Of a stretch of DNA of 37,805 nt, positions 24,564 through 32,306 are shown piece by piece. The DNA comes from Corynebacterium sp. (GTDB taxonomy: Bacteria; Actinomycetota; Actinomycetes; Mycobacteriales; Mycobacteriaceae): assembly GCF_022712275.1 (NCBI RefSeq), contig NZ_JALAGU010000018.1, forward strand, positions 1 through 37,805. Reading direction: 5' to 3'. The position numbers and the translations under genes were made by a program. Positions within the stretch are counted from its first letter, which is position 1; each line of letters opens with the position of its first letter. The notes beneath the pieces were generated by a model. It made no database searches. It saw nothing but the letters and a program-made list of their open reading frames with translations, and was not told where the DNA came from.

Positions 24564-25132
24564 CCCCAGGAAGCTCTCCTGCAACCTCCATCGCACGGGG
24601 ACATCGGGGAAACGCCGTGGACAGTCACCGTTCGTGATCAGGGCGGGGTCGACCGTGCAGTTCCTGTGGCGGCGATCGGGATCGACACCTGCAGGATCGG
24701 ATGGGACAGGGCACTCGGGGACGACCTCTACGATTTCAGGATCAGACGTTCACTGTGGACGCCCGGGGTATCAGTCCGGTAGCCGGCACGATTGCGCGAT
24801 CTCAGAGCGTTGCTCCGGGTGTTCTGCACCTTTCACGGGAACCGAAGAGCCCGACCCGTCGGAGAAACGTCAGCAGACGGGGATCCGCGCGGCGCGACGC
24901 CTGCTTACACAGTGGAGACTCAGAGGTTGACCGCATCATGTGTCAACCCACACAGTTGCAGCAGAAAGAACCGCCGTGGTCCGAAGAGGAACGCATGTCC
25001 GTCAGCAGTTTCAACGCCGTGGTAGCGGAGGACAGGAAAACTGGTCCCCCACCGCCGAAGCGGTCTACGAAGCAGCCTCCAGAATGTTCACGGACGAGCT
25101 TGACGCACGCTGAACCGAATCCCGTCGACCAC
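24564..25132. other. Gene-poor stretch with possible coding remnants
   Basis: No full gene is seen. On the plus strand a run around 24599-24782 reads GDIGETPWTVTVRDQGGVDR and on to a TAG. A 57-codon frame from GTG 24940 to TGA 25113 ends NWSPTAEAVYEAASRMFTDE, which has codon use like a real gene. These look like fragments of one or more decayed genes, perhaps a glycosyltransferase end. I cannot identify them. Confidence 0.35.
24940..25113 (+). CDS. Small hypothetical ORF, possible remnant C-terminus
   Basis: 57 codons from GTG 24940 with CAGAGG upstream, directly after an in-frame stop. The second half (WSPTAEAVYEAASRMFTDEL) has GC-rich third positions and helix-like composition, similar to the last helix of GT4 enzymes (…W..TAEAV…). 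The first half is basic and unremarkable. It is either a small gene or the remains of a glycosyltransferase once present between the flippase and the pyruvyltransferase. Confidence 0.25.
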   Translation: MSTHTVAAERTAVVRRGTHVRQQFQRRGSGGQENWSPTAEAVYEAASRMFTDELDAR

Positions 25133-27388
25133 TCAGACCGCCCGGTCCTCCTGCGCTATCAGGCTCACGATTTCTGCCGCGGTCAGATCCGGCCGGTACT
25201 CGAGCACAGCACCGAGATCCCCGTACCAGGCGAACTGGCCGGCAAACTTCCCCACGTAACCGATACCGACCGTGGGCACTCCGCTGCTCAGTGCTGCCAC
25301 ACAGGCGTGCATCCGGGCAGAGACACAGACCCGGGCTCCGCTGATAGCGTCCTTCGCCTCCGCTGCCGTCGCCGGGACGGTCACTGTCGCCGGGATCCCC
25401 GCCTCCCCGAGCGCGGCCGCAGTCCTGCGTCCCAGTTCGAGATCACCGACCTCCTCCCGGATGTCGTGGACGACAATATCCACCGGCTGTCCCAACTGAA
25501 GTCCGATATTCCTCCAGAGGTCGACCAACTGCTCCGTGGTGACGCCGTACATGCCGCCCAGATGGGCGTTCGGAACGAACACCACAGGGGAACCACCGCC
25601 CGCCTCCCCCGCAGGTTCCAGTTCCGCCGCGATGTCCGGGGCACAGGAGACCTCCCTGTCGAACACGTCCTCTGCCCGGCGCGCAGAGACGGCGTCCCGG
25701 GCCTGCACAGTGACGCGATCGTCGAGTTGACGCAGGATCCGTCGGGCATCAGGGTGAATTCTCTCCGGCAGACTGAAGTTCACCAGAGATGCCGGGTGCC
25801 CGGCGGAAACCGCCGCGTTGAGCAGCCGGATCCGTGTCCCCAGCAGGGAGAGTTCATAGTCACCGGCGAGGGTGTCCGCACCGATGACGACCACAGGACC
25901 ATCGGCCAGCGCATCAACTGTCCTGCGCGTCGGGGTCATCCCCGGACCGACCGTCAGATCGCCCAGTGCGAGAACTCCGACGGAGCCCGGGACCAGTGAC
26001 CTCCAAGGGGCGGGGTCACCGGGAACGACCAGGTCGGTGTCGGGATACATCTGCGCGGCGACGACACCCATCGCCTCATCACCGAAGGACCCGTGCGGGG
26101 CAGGGAGGATCACCCGGGTACGGCCGGCACCCGACGACGGGGCAGCAGGGAGCGGCATATGTACGTTGACCTGCCCGAACAACCGCTGCCCCAGCCATTT
26201 CACCCGGTCGACCGGGGATACCCGGGACACCGGGGACGCCGTGTCCTCCATCGTGTCCCCGGCCCGCACCAGGGCCGCGAGATCCGACCAGTCCGGTTGT
26301 TCGGCGACACGGCGGACAGCACCGACGGACAACCCACGGTAGAGGTCAGGATCGGTGAGCAGCGGCTCCAGAGCGTCCGCCACGGCCTCAGGAGTCGTGT
26401 CGTCAGAGACCGCACCGAAGCCCTCGAGCTGTTCCGGTATCGCGCCGACCGGTGTTCCGACGCAGGGCACGGCATGCGCCAGCGCGAGGGTCACCGGTCC
26501 GGACTGGCTGGCCTCGGTGTACGGCAGCAACATGATGTCCATGCCCCGGACGACGTCGGTGACCTCGTCCTCGGGGATCCACCGGGTGTCCCAGACAGCC
26601 TCGGTACCGAGGTCGGTCTCACGGAGCCGCTCCTCGGGGCCGCTGCCGGTGATCCGGAGTTCGAACGGCGGGACGCCACGGTCCCGGAGGATCCTGGCCG
26701 CCGCCAGTGCGATGTCGATGCCCTTGTACGCCTGCAGTCGGCCGAACAGTCCGATCACCGGGACATCGGGGATCTCGCGTGGTTCCGTGGCAGCGTCCTG
26801 CAGATCGAAGGGCGGGTGGGAACCGGTGGCGACCGGAACACCGACCCTGTCAGAGAGCGCCCGGGTCACGGAGTCGGAGAAGGTGACGATCCGGTCGGCA
26901 CGGCGCAGTTCATTGCGCTTACCGAGGATCTGGAGGATGTTCTCTTCGCCAGGGTGGATGGTCGCGTCATGGATGCAGGCGACGTACTCGATATCCCGTG
27001 GGGTGAGCACAGGAAGTGCGAGGGACTGGTAGACACTCTCCATCACACAGACGACACGGTCGATCTTCTGTGCCCGGAGCCAGCGACGCAGCCGCAGTGA
27101 ATTCCACAGCAGCCGGGGGACACCGAGGATCACACCGAGGGTTGAGGTGTAGGTACGCAACGGGAAATCTCCGGCGCAGCGGGTTCCGGTCTCCGCGAGC
27201 CGAGGGGCGATCTCGGCGTCCGGGTTCCAGGAGAGGAAGATCTTGTCGGTACGGGTGGGCAGGTCGCCTGCAGCAAGATCCCCGTCGACAAGGTCGGCGA
27301 GGAAACGGGGGCCACCACCGGTGCGACCCCAGTGGACCCAGAGGGTCCGTGCGTCAGGCGACAGGGTGAGGGACCTGTCGTTGGACAT
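25133..27388 (-). CDS. Fused GT4 glycosyltransferase and polysaccharide pyruvyltransferase
   Basis: 751 residues from ATG 27388; the open frame extends further but without gene-like composition. Residues 1-390 are a GT4 enzyme: ACIHDATIHPGEENI, VIGLFGRLQAYKGIDIALAA, ELRITGSGPEERLRE, LLPYTEASQSGPVTLALAHA. After a linker (about 395-430) residues 435-751 form a pyruvyltransferase of the CsaB/WcaK type: GSFGDEAMGVVAA at the start, VVFVPNAHLGGMYG, and the conserved ending SARMHACVAALSSGVPTVGI. The protein would add a sugar and place a pyruvyl ketal on the repeat unit, giving an acidic polymer. It is encoded opposite to the rest of the locus. TACAGT lies 7 bases before the start, so it is probably leaderless. 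Confidence 0.88.
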   Translation of the reverse strand: MSNDRSLTLSPDARTLWVHWGRTGGGPRFLADLVDGDLAAGDLPTRTDKIFLSWNPDAEIAPRLAETGTRCAGDFPLRTYTSTLGVILGVPRLLWNSLRLRRWLRAQKIDRVVCVMESVYQSLALPVLTPRDIEYVACIHDATIHPGEENILQILGKRNELRRADRIVTFSDSVTRALSDRVGVPVATGSHPPFDLQDAATEPREIPDVPVIGLFGRLQAYKGIDIALAAARILRDRGVPPFELRITGSGPEERLRETDLGTEAVWDTRWIPEDEVTDVVRGMDIMLLPYTEASQSGPVTLALAHAVPCVGTPVGAIPEQLEGFGAVSDDTTPEAVADALEPLLTDPDLYRGLSVGAVRRVAEQPDWSDLAALVRAGDTMEDTASPVSRVSPVDRVKWLGQRLFGQVNVHMPLPAAPSSGAGRTRVILPAPHGSFGDEAMGVVAAQMYPDTDLVVPGDPAPWRSLVPGSVGVLALGDLTVGPGMTPTRRTVDALADGPVVVIGADTLAGDYELSLLGTRIRLLNAAVSAGHPASLVNFSLPERIHPDARRILRQLDDRVTVQARDAVSARRAEDVFDREVSCAPDIAAELEPAGEAGGGSPVVFVPNAHLGGMYGVTTEQLVDLWRNIGLQLGQPVDIVVHDIREEVGDLELGRRTAAALGEAGIPATVTVPATAAEAKDAISGARVCVSARMHACVAALSSGVPTVGIGYVGKFAGQFAWYGDLGAVLEYRPDLTAAEIVSLIAQEDRAV

Positions 27389-27395
27389 GCCTGTC

Positions 27396-27401
27396 ACTGT
27401 A
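27396..27401 (-). promoter_or_regulatory. -10 box TACAGT before glycosyl/pyruvyltransferase gene
   Basis: TACAGTGACAGG followed by one base and the ATG is the same arrangement as before the MFS gene at 36125. It is a leaderless-type promoter. Confidence 0.45.
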
Positions 27402-27439
27402 CGGCCCCGTTGCCGGTACCGCACTGCCGCATGCTCACA

Positions 27440-27576
27440 TTGCCGCACCCCGGAGCCGGGGCTAGCATGAACGGCAGAACCTCTCCGTTCTCCTCTTCTC
27501 TCCGCTCTCTCCTTCTCTCTGTGTTCCCCCTCTCCCTGTTGTTCCTGTCCCCTCACACCTCCCAGGACGAACCCTC
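27440..27576 (+). promoter_or_regulatory. Promoter and pyrimidine-rich leader of acyltransferase operon
   Basis: TTGCCG (27440-27445) and TAGCAT (27463-27468) are 17 bases apart. About 100 bases of mainly C/T follow before ATG 27577. This is the second member of the shared leader class. Confidence 0.6.
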
Positions 27577-28656
27577 ATGACGTCCGATCAGACGACCCTT
27601 GCCCCGGCGTCGGCGACAACGACGCCCGGTCGGCACCACAAACCCACGACCCGCAATGTCCCGGTCGACACCCTCCGAGGTCTCGCCTGCATTCTGCTGG
27701 TCACTTTCCATGTCATCGGCGACACATCGCTTGACGGCATCCGGGTCTCCGACGACAGCGCCTGGCGGTACTACACCGATTCGGTGGAATACCTGCGCAT
27801 GCCGCTGTTCACCCTGCTGTCCGGCCTGGTCTACGCCTGGCGACCGCTCGCAGCCCCGTCGAAGTACCGGGATTTCATGACCAGGAAGGCCCGTCGATTG
27901 CTGGTACCTTACGTGATCTTCGTGCCGTTGCTCGGAATAACACAGATGGTCGCCCCGGACGTCAACGGCGCTCGGGACTTCGAACCTCTGAACTGGCTGC
28001 TGACGTCACTCAGTCCGTACTGGTTCCTGCTCACCACCTTCTGGATGTTCGCAGTTGTCGCGCTCGCAGACTCCTACGGTCTACTGCGTAGCCCGTGGGT
28101 CTTCGGTGGCGTGTTCCTCGCGGTCTCGACCATCGTTATCCTGCAGGACACCACCGGATTCCGGATTCTCCAGCTGGGCCAGGCACTGACCCTGTTCCCC
28201 TTCTTCCTCGCCGGTGTCGGCATCCACCGGTTCCGACTGCTTCCACGGTCCGTCCCGGCGGCCCTGTGTTGGACGACTGCGCTCATCGCCCTGATCGTCG
28301 CGGTACAGCTGTCGCTGAACGGCCAACTTCCGGAGTTCGACTCGCGCCACAGTGTGGTCGGTATCGCACTGGGCATCGTCTTCCCCGTCGCCTTCCTCGG
28401 CTGGTCCCTGCAGTCGCGGGCGTTGGCCTGGATCGGCGGGTACTCCTCCGGGATCTTCCTGCTGCATGCCTTCGCGATCGGGTTCTTCCGGGCATTTACC
28501 GGTGCCGTCGGCATCGAGGCTGACGTACCGCGGTTCATCATCCTCTCCCTCGGCGGCCTCTTCGGCTCTGTCCTCGGCATCGTCATCCTCCGCCGTTTCC
28601 GGATCGGCCCGGTCATGGTCGGTCGCATCATGCTCGGCGAGAAGGGAAAGAAATGA
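27577..28656 (+). CDS. Acyltransferase 3 family membrane protein
   Basis: 359 residues. About ten transmembrane helices follow a polar N-terminus. The family signature is the first helix with an R/H motif (NVPVDTLRGLACILLVTFHV), where the arginine and histidine are the usual conserved residues. Such proteins transfer acetyl or other acyl groups to sugars across the membrane, so it probably O-acetylates the exopolysaccharide. It is the first gene of a unit with the tyrosine phosphatase, whose start overlaps its stop (ATGA). The leader upstream is unusually C/U-rich. Confidence 0.88.
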   Translation: MTSDQTTLAPASATTTPGRHHKPTTRNVPVDTLRGLACILLVTFHVIGDTSLDGIRVSDDSAWRYYTDSVEYLRMPLFTLLSGLVYAWRPLAAPSKYRDFMTRKARRLLVPYVIFVPLLGITQMVAPDVNGARDFEPLNWLLTSLSPYWFLLTTFWMFAVVALADSYGLLRSPWVFGGVFLAVSTIVILQDTTGFRILQLGQALTLFPFFLAGVGIHRFRLLPRSVPAALCWTTALIALIVAVQLSLNGQLPEFDSRHSVVGIALGIVFPVAFLGWSLQSRALAWIGGYSSGIFLLHAFAIGFFRAFTGAVGIEADVPRFIILSLGGLFGSVLGIVILRRFRIGPVMVGRIMLGEKGKK

Positions 28657-29162
28657 ACATCCTCTTCGTCTGCACCGGCAATATCTGCCGCTCCCCGGTC
28701 GCCGAACACCTGTTGCGTGACCTGGTCGGCGACGGTCACACCGTCTCCAGCGCCGGCATCGCGGGACTGACCGGATACGCCATGGACCCCCGGTCAGTGG
28801 AGTATCTGCGGCTCCGCGGCATCGACGGGAACGATTTCACGGCCCGTCGGATCAGCCGTCGGATCCTCGAGGAACCGGACCTCATCATCGGTTTCGAGCA
28901 GGACCACGTCAACGAATGCCTCGCCCTGCAGCCTGCAGCCATCTCCGGTACCTTCCGGCTCTGTCAGCTTGCCGACTGGCAGCGCACCGGAAACCTGGCG
29001 TCCCTCACCGACCTGCCGGCACAGCGCCGGACACTCCCCGCCGTGAACTGCGAACTGGAGGATCCGGTGACCTTCCAGACCTTCGACGACTACTTCCGGG
29101 TTCTCGACGTGATCGCCGCCGACGTCGCGGCACTCGCCCAACTCCTGCCTGTCGAGGTCTGA
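28653..29162 (+). CDS. Low-molecular-weight protein tyrosine phosphatase
   Basis: 169 residues. The P-loop is at the N-terminus, NILFVCTGNICRSPVAEHLL, with nucleophile Cys8 and Arg14 (C-x5-R). The general acid is probably in ELEDPVTFQ near residue 130. In Wzy-dependent systems this enzyme (Wzb) dephosphorylates the C-terminal tyrosines of the BY-kinase. The kinase with its YYRYGYGYG tail is in the same locus, so the pair likely cycles to control polymer export. It overlaps the acyltransferase by 4 bases, and the next gene starts 3 bases after its stop. Confidence 0.93.
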   Translation: MNILFVCTGNICRSPVAEHLLRDLVGDGHTVSSAGIAGLTGYAMDPRSVEYLRLRGIDGNDFTARRISRRILEEPDLIIGFEQDHVNECLALQPAAISGTFRLCQLADWQRTGNLASLTDLPAQRRTLPAVNCELEDPVTFQTFDDYFRVLDVIAADVAALAQLLPVEV

Positions 29163-29165
29163 ACC

Positions 29166-29738
29166 GTGCCGCGCCGGATCAGTCCAACTGCCCGGCGACG
29201 CCGCCCCCTTGCCGTCCTGACCGCTGTTCTGGTGGTACTCGTCGGGGCCTGGGGCTGGTTCGCCGCGACGAAGATCTACTTCCCCCGGCTCGACCAGGCT
29301 CCGGAGAACGCCGATGTCCTGGTCCAGGTCGGTGGAATCCCGTGGAAGGACTACCAGACCGCTCGGGACACCGCCCGGCGCCTCGGCATCCCGGATCTCG
29401 TCCTCTCAGACCCGTCCTCCGGCACCGAGGTGCACGACCGCTACTGCGGGCCGCTGGAGGGGGTCCGGGTCCACTGCTTCGCCCCGGACCCGTCGACGAC
29501 CCGGGGAGAGGCCCGCGGTTTCGCAGAGCTCGCTGCGAAGAATGACTGGCATTCCGCCTACGTTCTCTCCACCGGACGTGAGCACGTCGAGCGGGCCCGG
29601 CTGTACTTCTCCCGATGCTGGGGAGGGGAACTGGCCGTGAACCGGCCGGCGTCCGGAAGAGCCGTGACAGTGCATCTGAAACAGTCCTTCTACCAGACCG
29701 CGGGATGGATCAAGGCGATGAAGGACAGCGCCTGTTGA
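29166..29738 (+). CDS. YdcF-like (DUF218) membrane-anchored protein
   Basis: 190 residues from GTG 29166. A basic N-terminus and one hydrophobic helix (about 13-35, LAVLTAVLVVLVGAWGWFAA) anchor it. The rest resembles the YdcF/ElyC fold: ENADVLVQVGG, RRLGIPDLVLSD, STTRGEARGFAELAAKNDWH and AYVLSTGREHVERARLYF. Proteins of this family are found in polysaccharide and envelope gene clusters, but their biochemical role is poorly defined. It belongs to the acyltransferase-phosphatase unit. Four cysteines lie in the extracytoplasmic part (YCGP, VHCF, SRCW and the C-terminal residue), which may form disulfides. Confidence 0.8.
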   Translation: MPRRISPTARRRRPLAVLTAVLVVLVGAWGWFAATKIYFPRLDQAPENADVLVQVGGIPWKDYQTARDTARRLGIPDLVLSDPSSGTEVHDRYCGPLEGVRVHCFAPDPSTTRGEARGFAELAAKNDWHSAYVLSTGREHVERARLYFSRCWGGELAVNRPASGRAVTVHLKQSFYQTAGWIKAMKDSAC

Positions 29739-29764
29739 CCCGACGTGACCGGCCAGCAGGGTGT

Positions 29765-29847
29765 TAGGGTCGAAGACGCGTCCTCTCCCTCTCTCCTCAT
29801 TCTCCCTCTGTCATCCTGTCTCCCTCACTTCCCGCCAAGGATCAGAC
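29765..29847 (+). promoter_or_regulatory. -10 box and pyrimidine-rich leader of second acyltransferase
   Basis: TAGGGT (29765-29770) is followed by about 70 bases, nearly all C and T between 29780 and 29833, before ATG 29848. The -35 is uncertain: TTGACC at 29735 is too far and GTGACC at 29745 rather close. This is the third member of the leader class. Confidence 0.5.
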
Positions 29848-30939
29848 ATGCCCTCCCCCTCCTCATCCGCCCGACTTACCTGGATAGACACAGTCAAAGG
29901 CGTGGCCATCGTGCTCGTCGTGCTCTATCACGCAGCAGGCCTCGCAGGTGCCAAGACCTGGTCCGGTGATGAGCTCGACACTCTCACCGATGCGCTGCTC
30001 ACCGTCCGGATGCCGCTGTTCTTCGCCATGTCCGGCTTCTTCTTCCTCCGGCGCGTGGACCGGCCCTGGTCCTGGCAACTGAGGAACCGGACGGGCCCGT
30101 TCCTCTGGCTGTACGTCCTGTGGACCTTCCTCTGGGTCCTCGCATTCCACGTGATCCCCTGGCAGCGCGAGTCCGACTACGGAATCGGGGACGCGGCGCG
30201 CCTCTTCGTCGAACCCGGCGTCGGCCCCTGGTACATCTACGCCCTGGCCATCTACTTCGTCGCCGTCAAACTCATGCGCCCACTCCCCGTCCGGGCACAG
30301 TTCCTCATCGGCGCTGCCGTCTCCCTCCCGGTGGCGTGCGGATTCATCGAGCTCAACTCCTGGGCCTGGACCACTCTGCTGTCCCACTTCATCACCTTCC
30401 AGGTCGGCGCCCTGGGCCCCACGGTTCTCGCCAGGATCGCCGACCGCGCCACTCTCATGAGGCTGCTGGGGCTCGGTCTGCTGTGGGGACTCGGCAGTGG
30501 CGTCCTCTATCTCCTCTTCGACGGTCTGGACAACATCGGCCGCATCCCCGTGACGCTTCTCGGTATGGCCATGGGCATCACCGCCGCCAGCCTTATGGCA
30601 CGCCACACTCCGTGGCTGCACCTGGACCGGCTCGGCCGACACACCCTGCCGATCTACCTGCTCCATGTCCCCCTGCTCGGCGTCTTCTACAGCATCGACG
30701 TGAACCTCCCCGAGAATGCTGCTGTCTCGGTTGGCGTTCCTCTCCTGTTCACCGCCCTCGCCATCGCCGGTTCCCTGGCGATCTGGCGCGTGCTGCGTCC
30801 GGTGCCGGGACTCTTCACCGCCCCGTGGACCGGCGACGGCGCCAATACCAGGTCACCCCGAGTTGTGGACACCCCCTCCGGACGGCACCGCCCCGAAGCC
30901 TGGAGAGCCTCCGGAAAAGCCGGTCGACCTGCGAGTTAA
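29848..30939 (+). CDS. Acyltransferase 3 family membrane protein
   Basis: 363 residues from ATG 29848; an upstream in-frame GTG at 29761 lies in the promoter and would encode a low-complexity stretch. About ten transmembrane helices are visible. The first helix carries WIDTVKGVAIVLVVLYHAAG, with the family's conserved histidine. TVRMPLFFAMSGFFFLRRV and LPIYLLHVPLLGVFYSID are also typical. The last 40 residues are polar and probably cytoplasmic. It would be a second sugar acyltransferase (or an exporter-like relative) acting on the exopolysaccharide. It differs clearly from the one at 27577, so it is not a recent duplicate. Confidence 0.85.
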   Translation: MPSPSSSARLTWIDTVKGVAIVLVVLYHAAGLAGAKTWSGDELDTLTDALLTVRMPLFFAMSGFFFLRRVDRPWSWQLRNRTGPFLWLYVLWTFLWVLAFHVIPWQRESDYGIGDAARLFVEPGVGPWYIYALAIYFVAVKLMRPLPVRAQFLIGAAVSLPVACGFIELNSWAWTTLLSHFITFQVGALGPTVLARIADRATLMRLLGLGLLWGLGSGVLYLLFDGLDNIGRIPVTLLGMAMGITAASLMARHTPWLHLDRLGRHTLPIYLLHVPLLGVFYSIDVNLPENAAVSVGVPLLFTALAIAGSLAIWRVLRPVPGLFTAPWTGDGANTRSPRVVDTPSGRHRPEAWRASGKAGRPAS

Positions 30940-31090
30940 CCATCCAGACATCGTCTCGATATGCTCACATAACTTTGGCAAACCTGCCCCTTTCCCACCC
31001 CCGTGTAACAGATTGTCAAATCGCTGAAACGTTACCGGATCGTTATCAGTAACGACCTGTCACCTGCACCTCACTGGCAAAAGTAGCCAT

Positions 31091-31115
31091 CCGGGTACCC
31101 CACTGGGGTACCCGG
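31091..31115. terminator. Perfect hairpin CCGGGTACCCC-ACT-GGGGTACCCGG
   Basis: Eleven-base arms around a 3-base loop, 151 bases after the acyltransferase stop. No U tract follows on the plus strand, and only CTACTTTT on the minus strand. A transcription barrier between the exopolysaccharide and lut genes is likely. Confidence 0.55.
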
Positions 31116-31405
31116 TCGGCACCCCCCGAGGTCCGACCGGTTCGATTGCCATACCCCACTTGACCTGCATATTGTCACTGCACACCCCGAGGAAAACGAG
31201 CCTCTCCAGCTCACCCCTCTACTCCCCGGGGGTTATCTCCATCAGGCACCAACCGGCCCGCTGCCGGATACACCCCTCAGACGACCGTACCTCTCCTCCT
31301 ACGGCCACTCTCCTGCAGCGCATGTCGACACCGGATCCTCCTCTTTCCGGCGTTCGACACCGGTGGTGCCTGAACTCATCTCCCCGTACGCTCCCCACTG
31401 CCCTG

Positions 31406-31437
31406 TGGTCAGGCCAATACTCCGTACCAGGTATACG
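31406..31437 (+). promoter_or_regulatory. lutABC promoter region with LldR-like operator
   Basis: TGGTCAGGCCA (31406-31416) differs by one base from the LldR consensus TNGTNNNACNA that I recall for C. glutamicum lactate genes. TATACG (31432-31437) is a likely -10 about 45 bases before the lutA start. LldR is not encoded in the window. Confidence 0.4.
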
Positions 31438-31481
31438 CTGGTGCGTGACTGACTGTCCCACAACACAAGGGGTGACTCCCC

Positions 31482-32306
31482 ATGAGAATCGCACTGTTCG
31501 CCACATGCATCGTCGACGCGATGTATCCGGAGGTCGCGCAGGCCACGGTAAACGTCCTGGAAAGGCTCGGCCACACGGTCACCTTCCCCGAACGTCAGGC
31601 CTGCTGCGGCCAGATGCACATCAACTCCGGCAAATTCAAGGACGCCTACCCGGTCGTCCGCAACCATGTCCGCGCCTTCGAGGACGAGAGCTGGGACTAC
31701 GCCGTCGCGCCGTCCGGCTCCTGCGTCGCCTCCCTCGGCCACCAGCACCCGATGATCGCCGACTACAACGGCGACCCGGATCTCGGAGCCCGGGCCACCC
31801 AGATCGCGGACCGTACCTACGAGCTCTGCCAGTTCCTCACCGACGTCTGCAGTGTCACCGACGCCGCCGCGGAACTCGGATCGTATTTCCCGCACTCCGT
31901 CGCCTACCACCCGTCCTGCCACGGCATGCGGCTGCTGCGTCTCGGCGACCGGCAACGCGACCTGCTGGCGTCCGTCGAAGGCCTGGAACTGCGCACCATC
32001 GGCAACGAGGACTCGTGCTGCGGCTTCGGCGGAACCTTTTCCGTGAAGAACCCGCAGGTCTCCGGCGCGATGCTCGGTGACAAGGTCGAGTCAGTACTGT
32101 CAACCGGCGCATCCGCATGCACCGGCGGGGACGCGTCCTGCCTCATGCATATCGGCGGCGGCCTCTCCCGCACCGGACGCCTCGTGCCCGGCGAGGGCCA
32201 TGTGCCCGCCACCGTGCACCTCGCCCGGATCCTCGCGTCCACGAAGGAGAATCCGCTGCTGCTGCCTGAGGACGGCGCCACGGTGACGGGAGGTGCGCTG
32301 CGATGA
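31482..32306 (+). CDS. lutA: Lactate utilisation protein A (Fe-S oxidoreductase, CCG domains)
   Basis: 274 residues. LutABC oxidise L-lactate to pyruvate and feed electrons to the respiratory chain. Two cysteine-rich domains are visible: ATCIVDAMYP with RQACCGQMHINSGK, then YHPSCHGMRLLRLG and SCCGFGGTFSVKNP. These are the CCG motifs that bind an iron-sulfur cofactor in this family. Shine-Dalgarno AAGGGG precedes ATG 31482. The stop overlaps lutB by 4 bases. It is somewhat longer than the about 240 residues usual for LutA, because of a C-terminal extension. Confidence 0.93.
   Translation: MRIALFATCIVDAMYPEVAQATVNVLERLGHTVTFPERQACCGQMHINSGKFKDAYPVVRNHVRAFEDESWDYAVAPSGSCVASLGHQHPMIADYNGDPDLGARATQIADRTYELCQFLTDVCSVTDAAAELGSYFPHSVAYHPSCHGMRLLRLGDRQRDLLASVEGLELRTIGNEDSCCGFGGTFSVKNPQVSGAMLGDKVESVLSTGASACTGGDASCLMHIGGGLSRTGRLVPGEGHVPATVHLARILASTKENPLLLPEDGATVTGGALR

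Larger units (their letters stand above)
30940..31481. other. Long intergenic region before lutA
   Basis: 542 bases without a supported gene. It contains a perfect 11-base hairpin (31091-31115), a 6-base inverted repeat CGTTAC/GTAACG (31030-31054), C-rich unstructured sequence from 31200 to 31400 and the lut promoter at the end. A 102-codon frame at 31160 has no gene-like features. Confidence 0.6.

Noticed and set aside
26093..27100. 335-codon frame antisense to the glycosyl/pyruvyltransferase
   Set aside because: The opposite strand carries two well-defined domains. This frame is Arg/Gly/Asp-rich without motifs.
31160..32080. 306-codon plus-strand frame starting before lutA
   Set aside because: Most of it overlaps lutA in another frame and the rest is C-rich spacer; composition is not protein-like.
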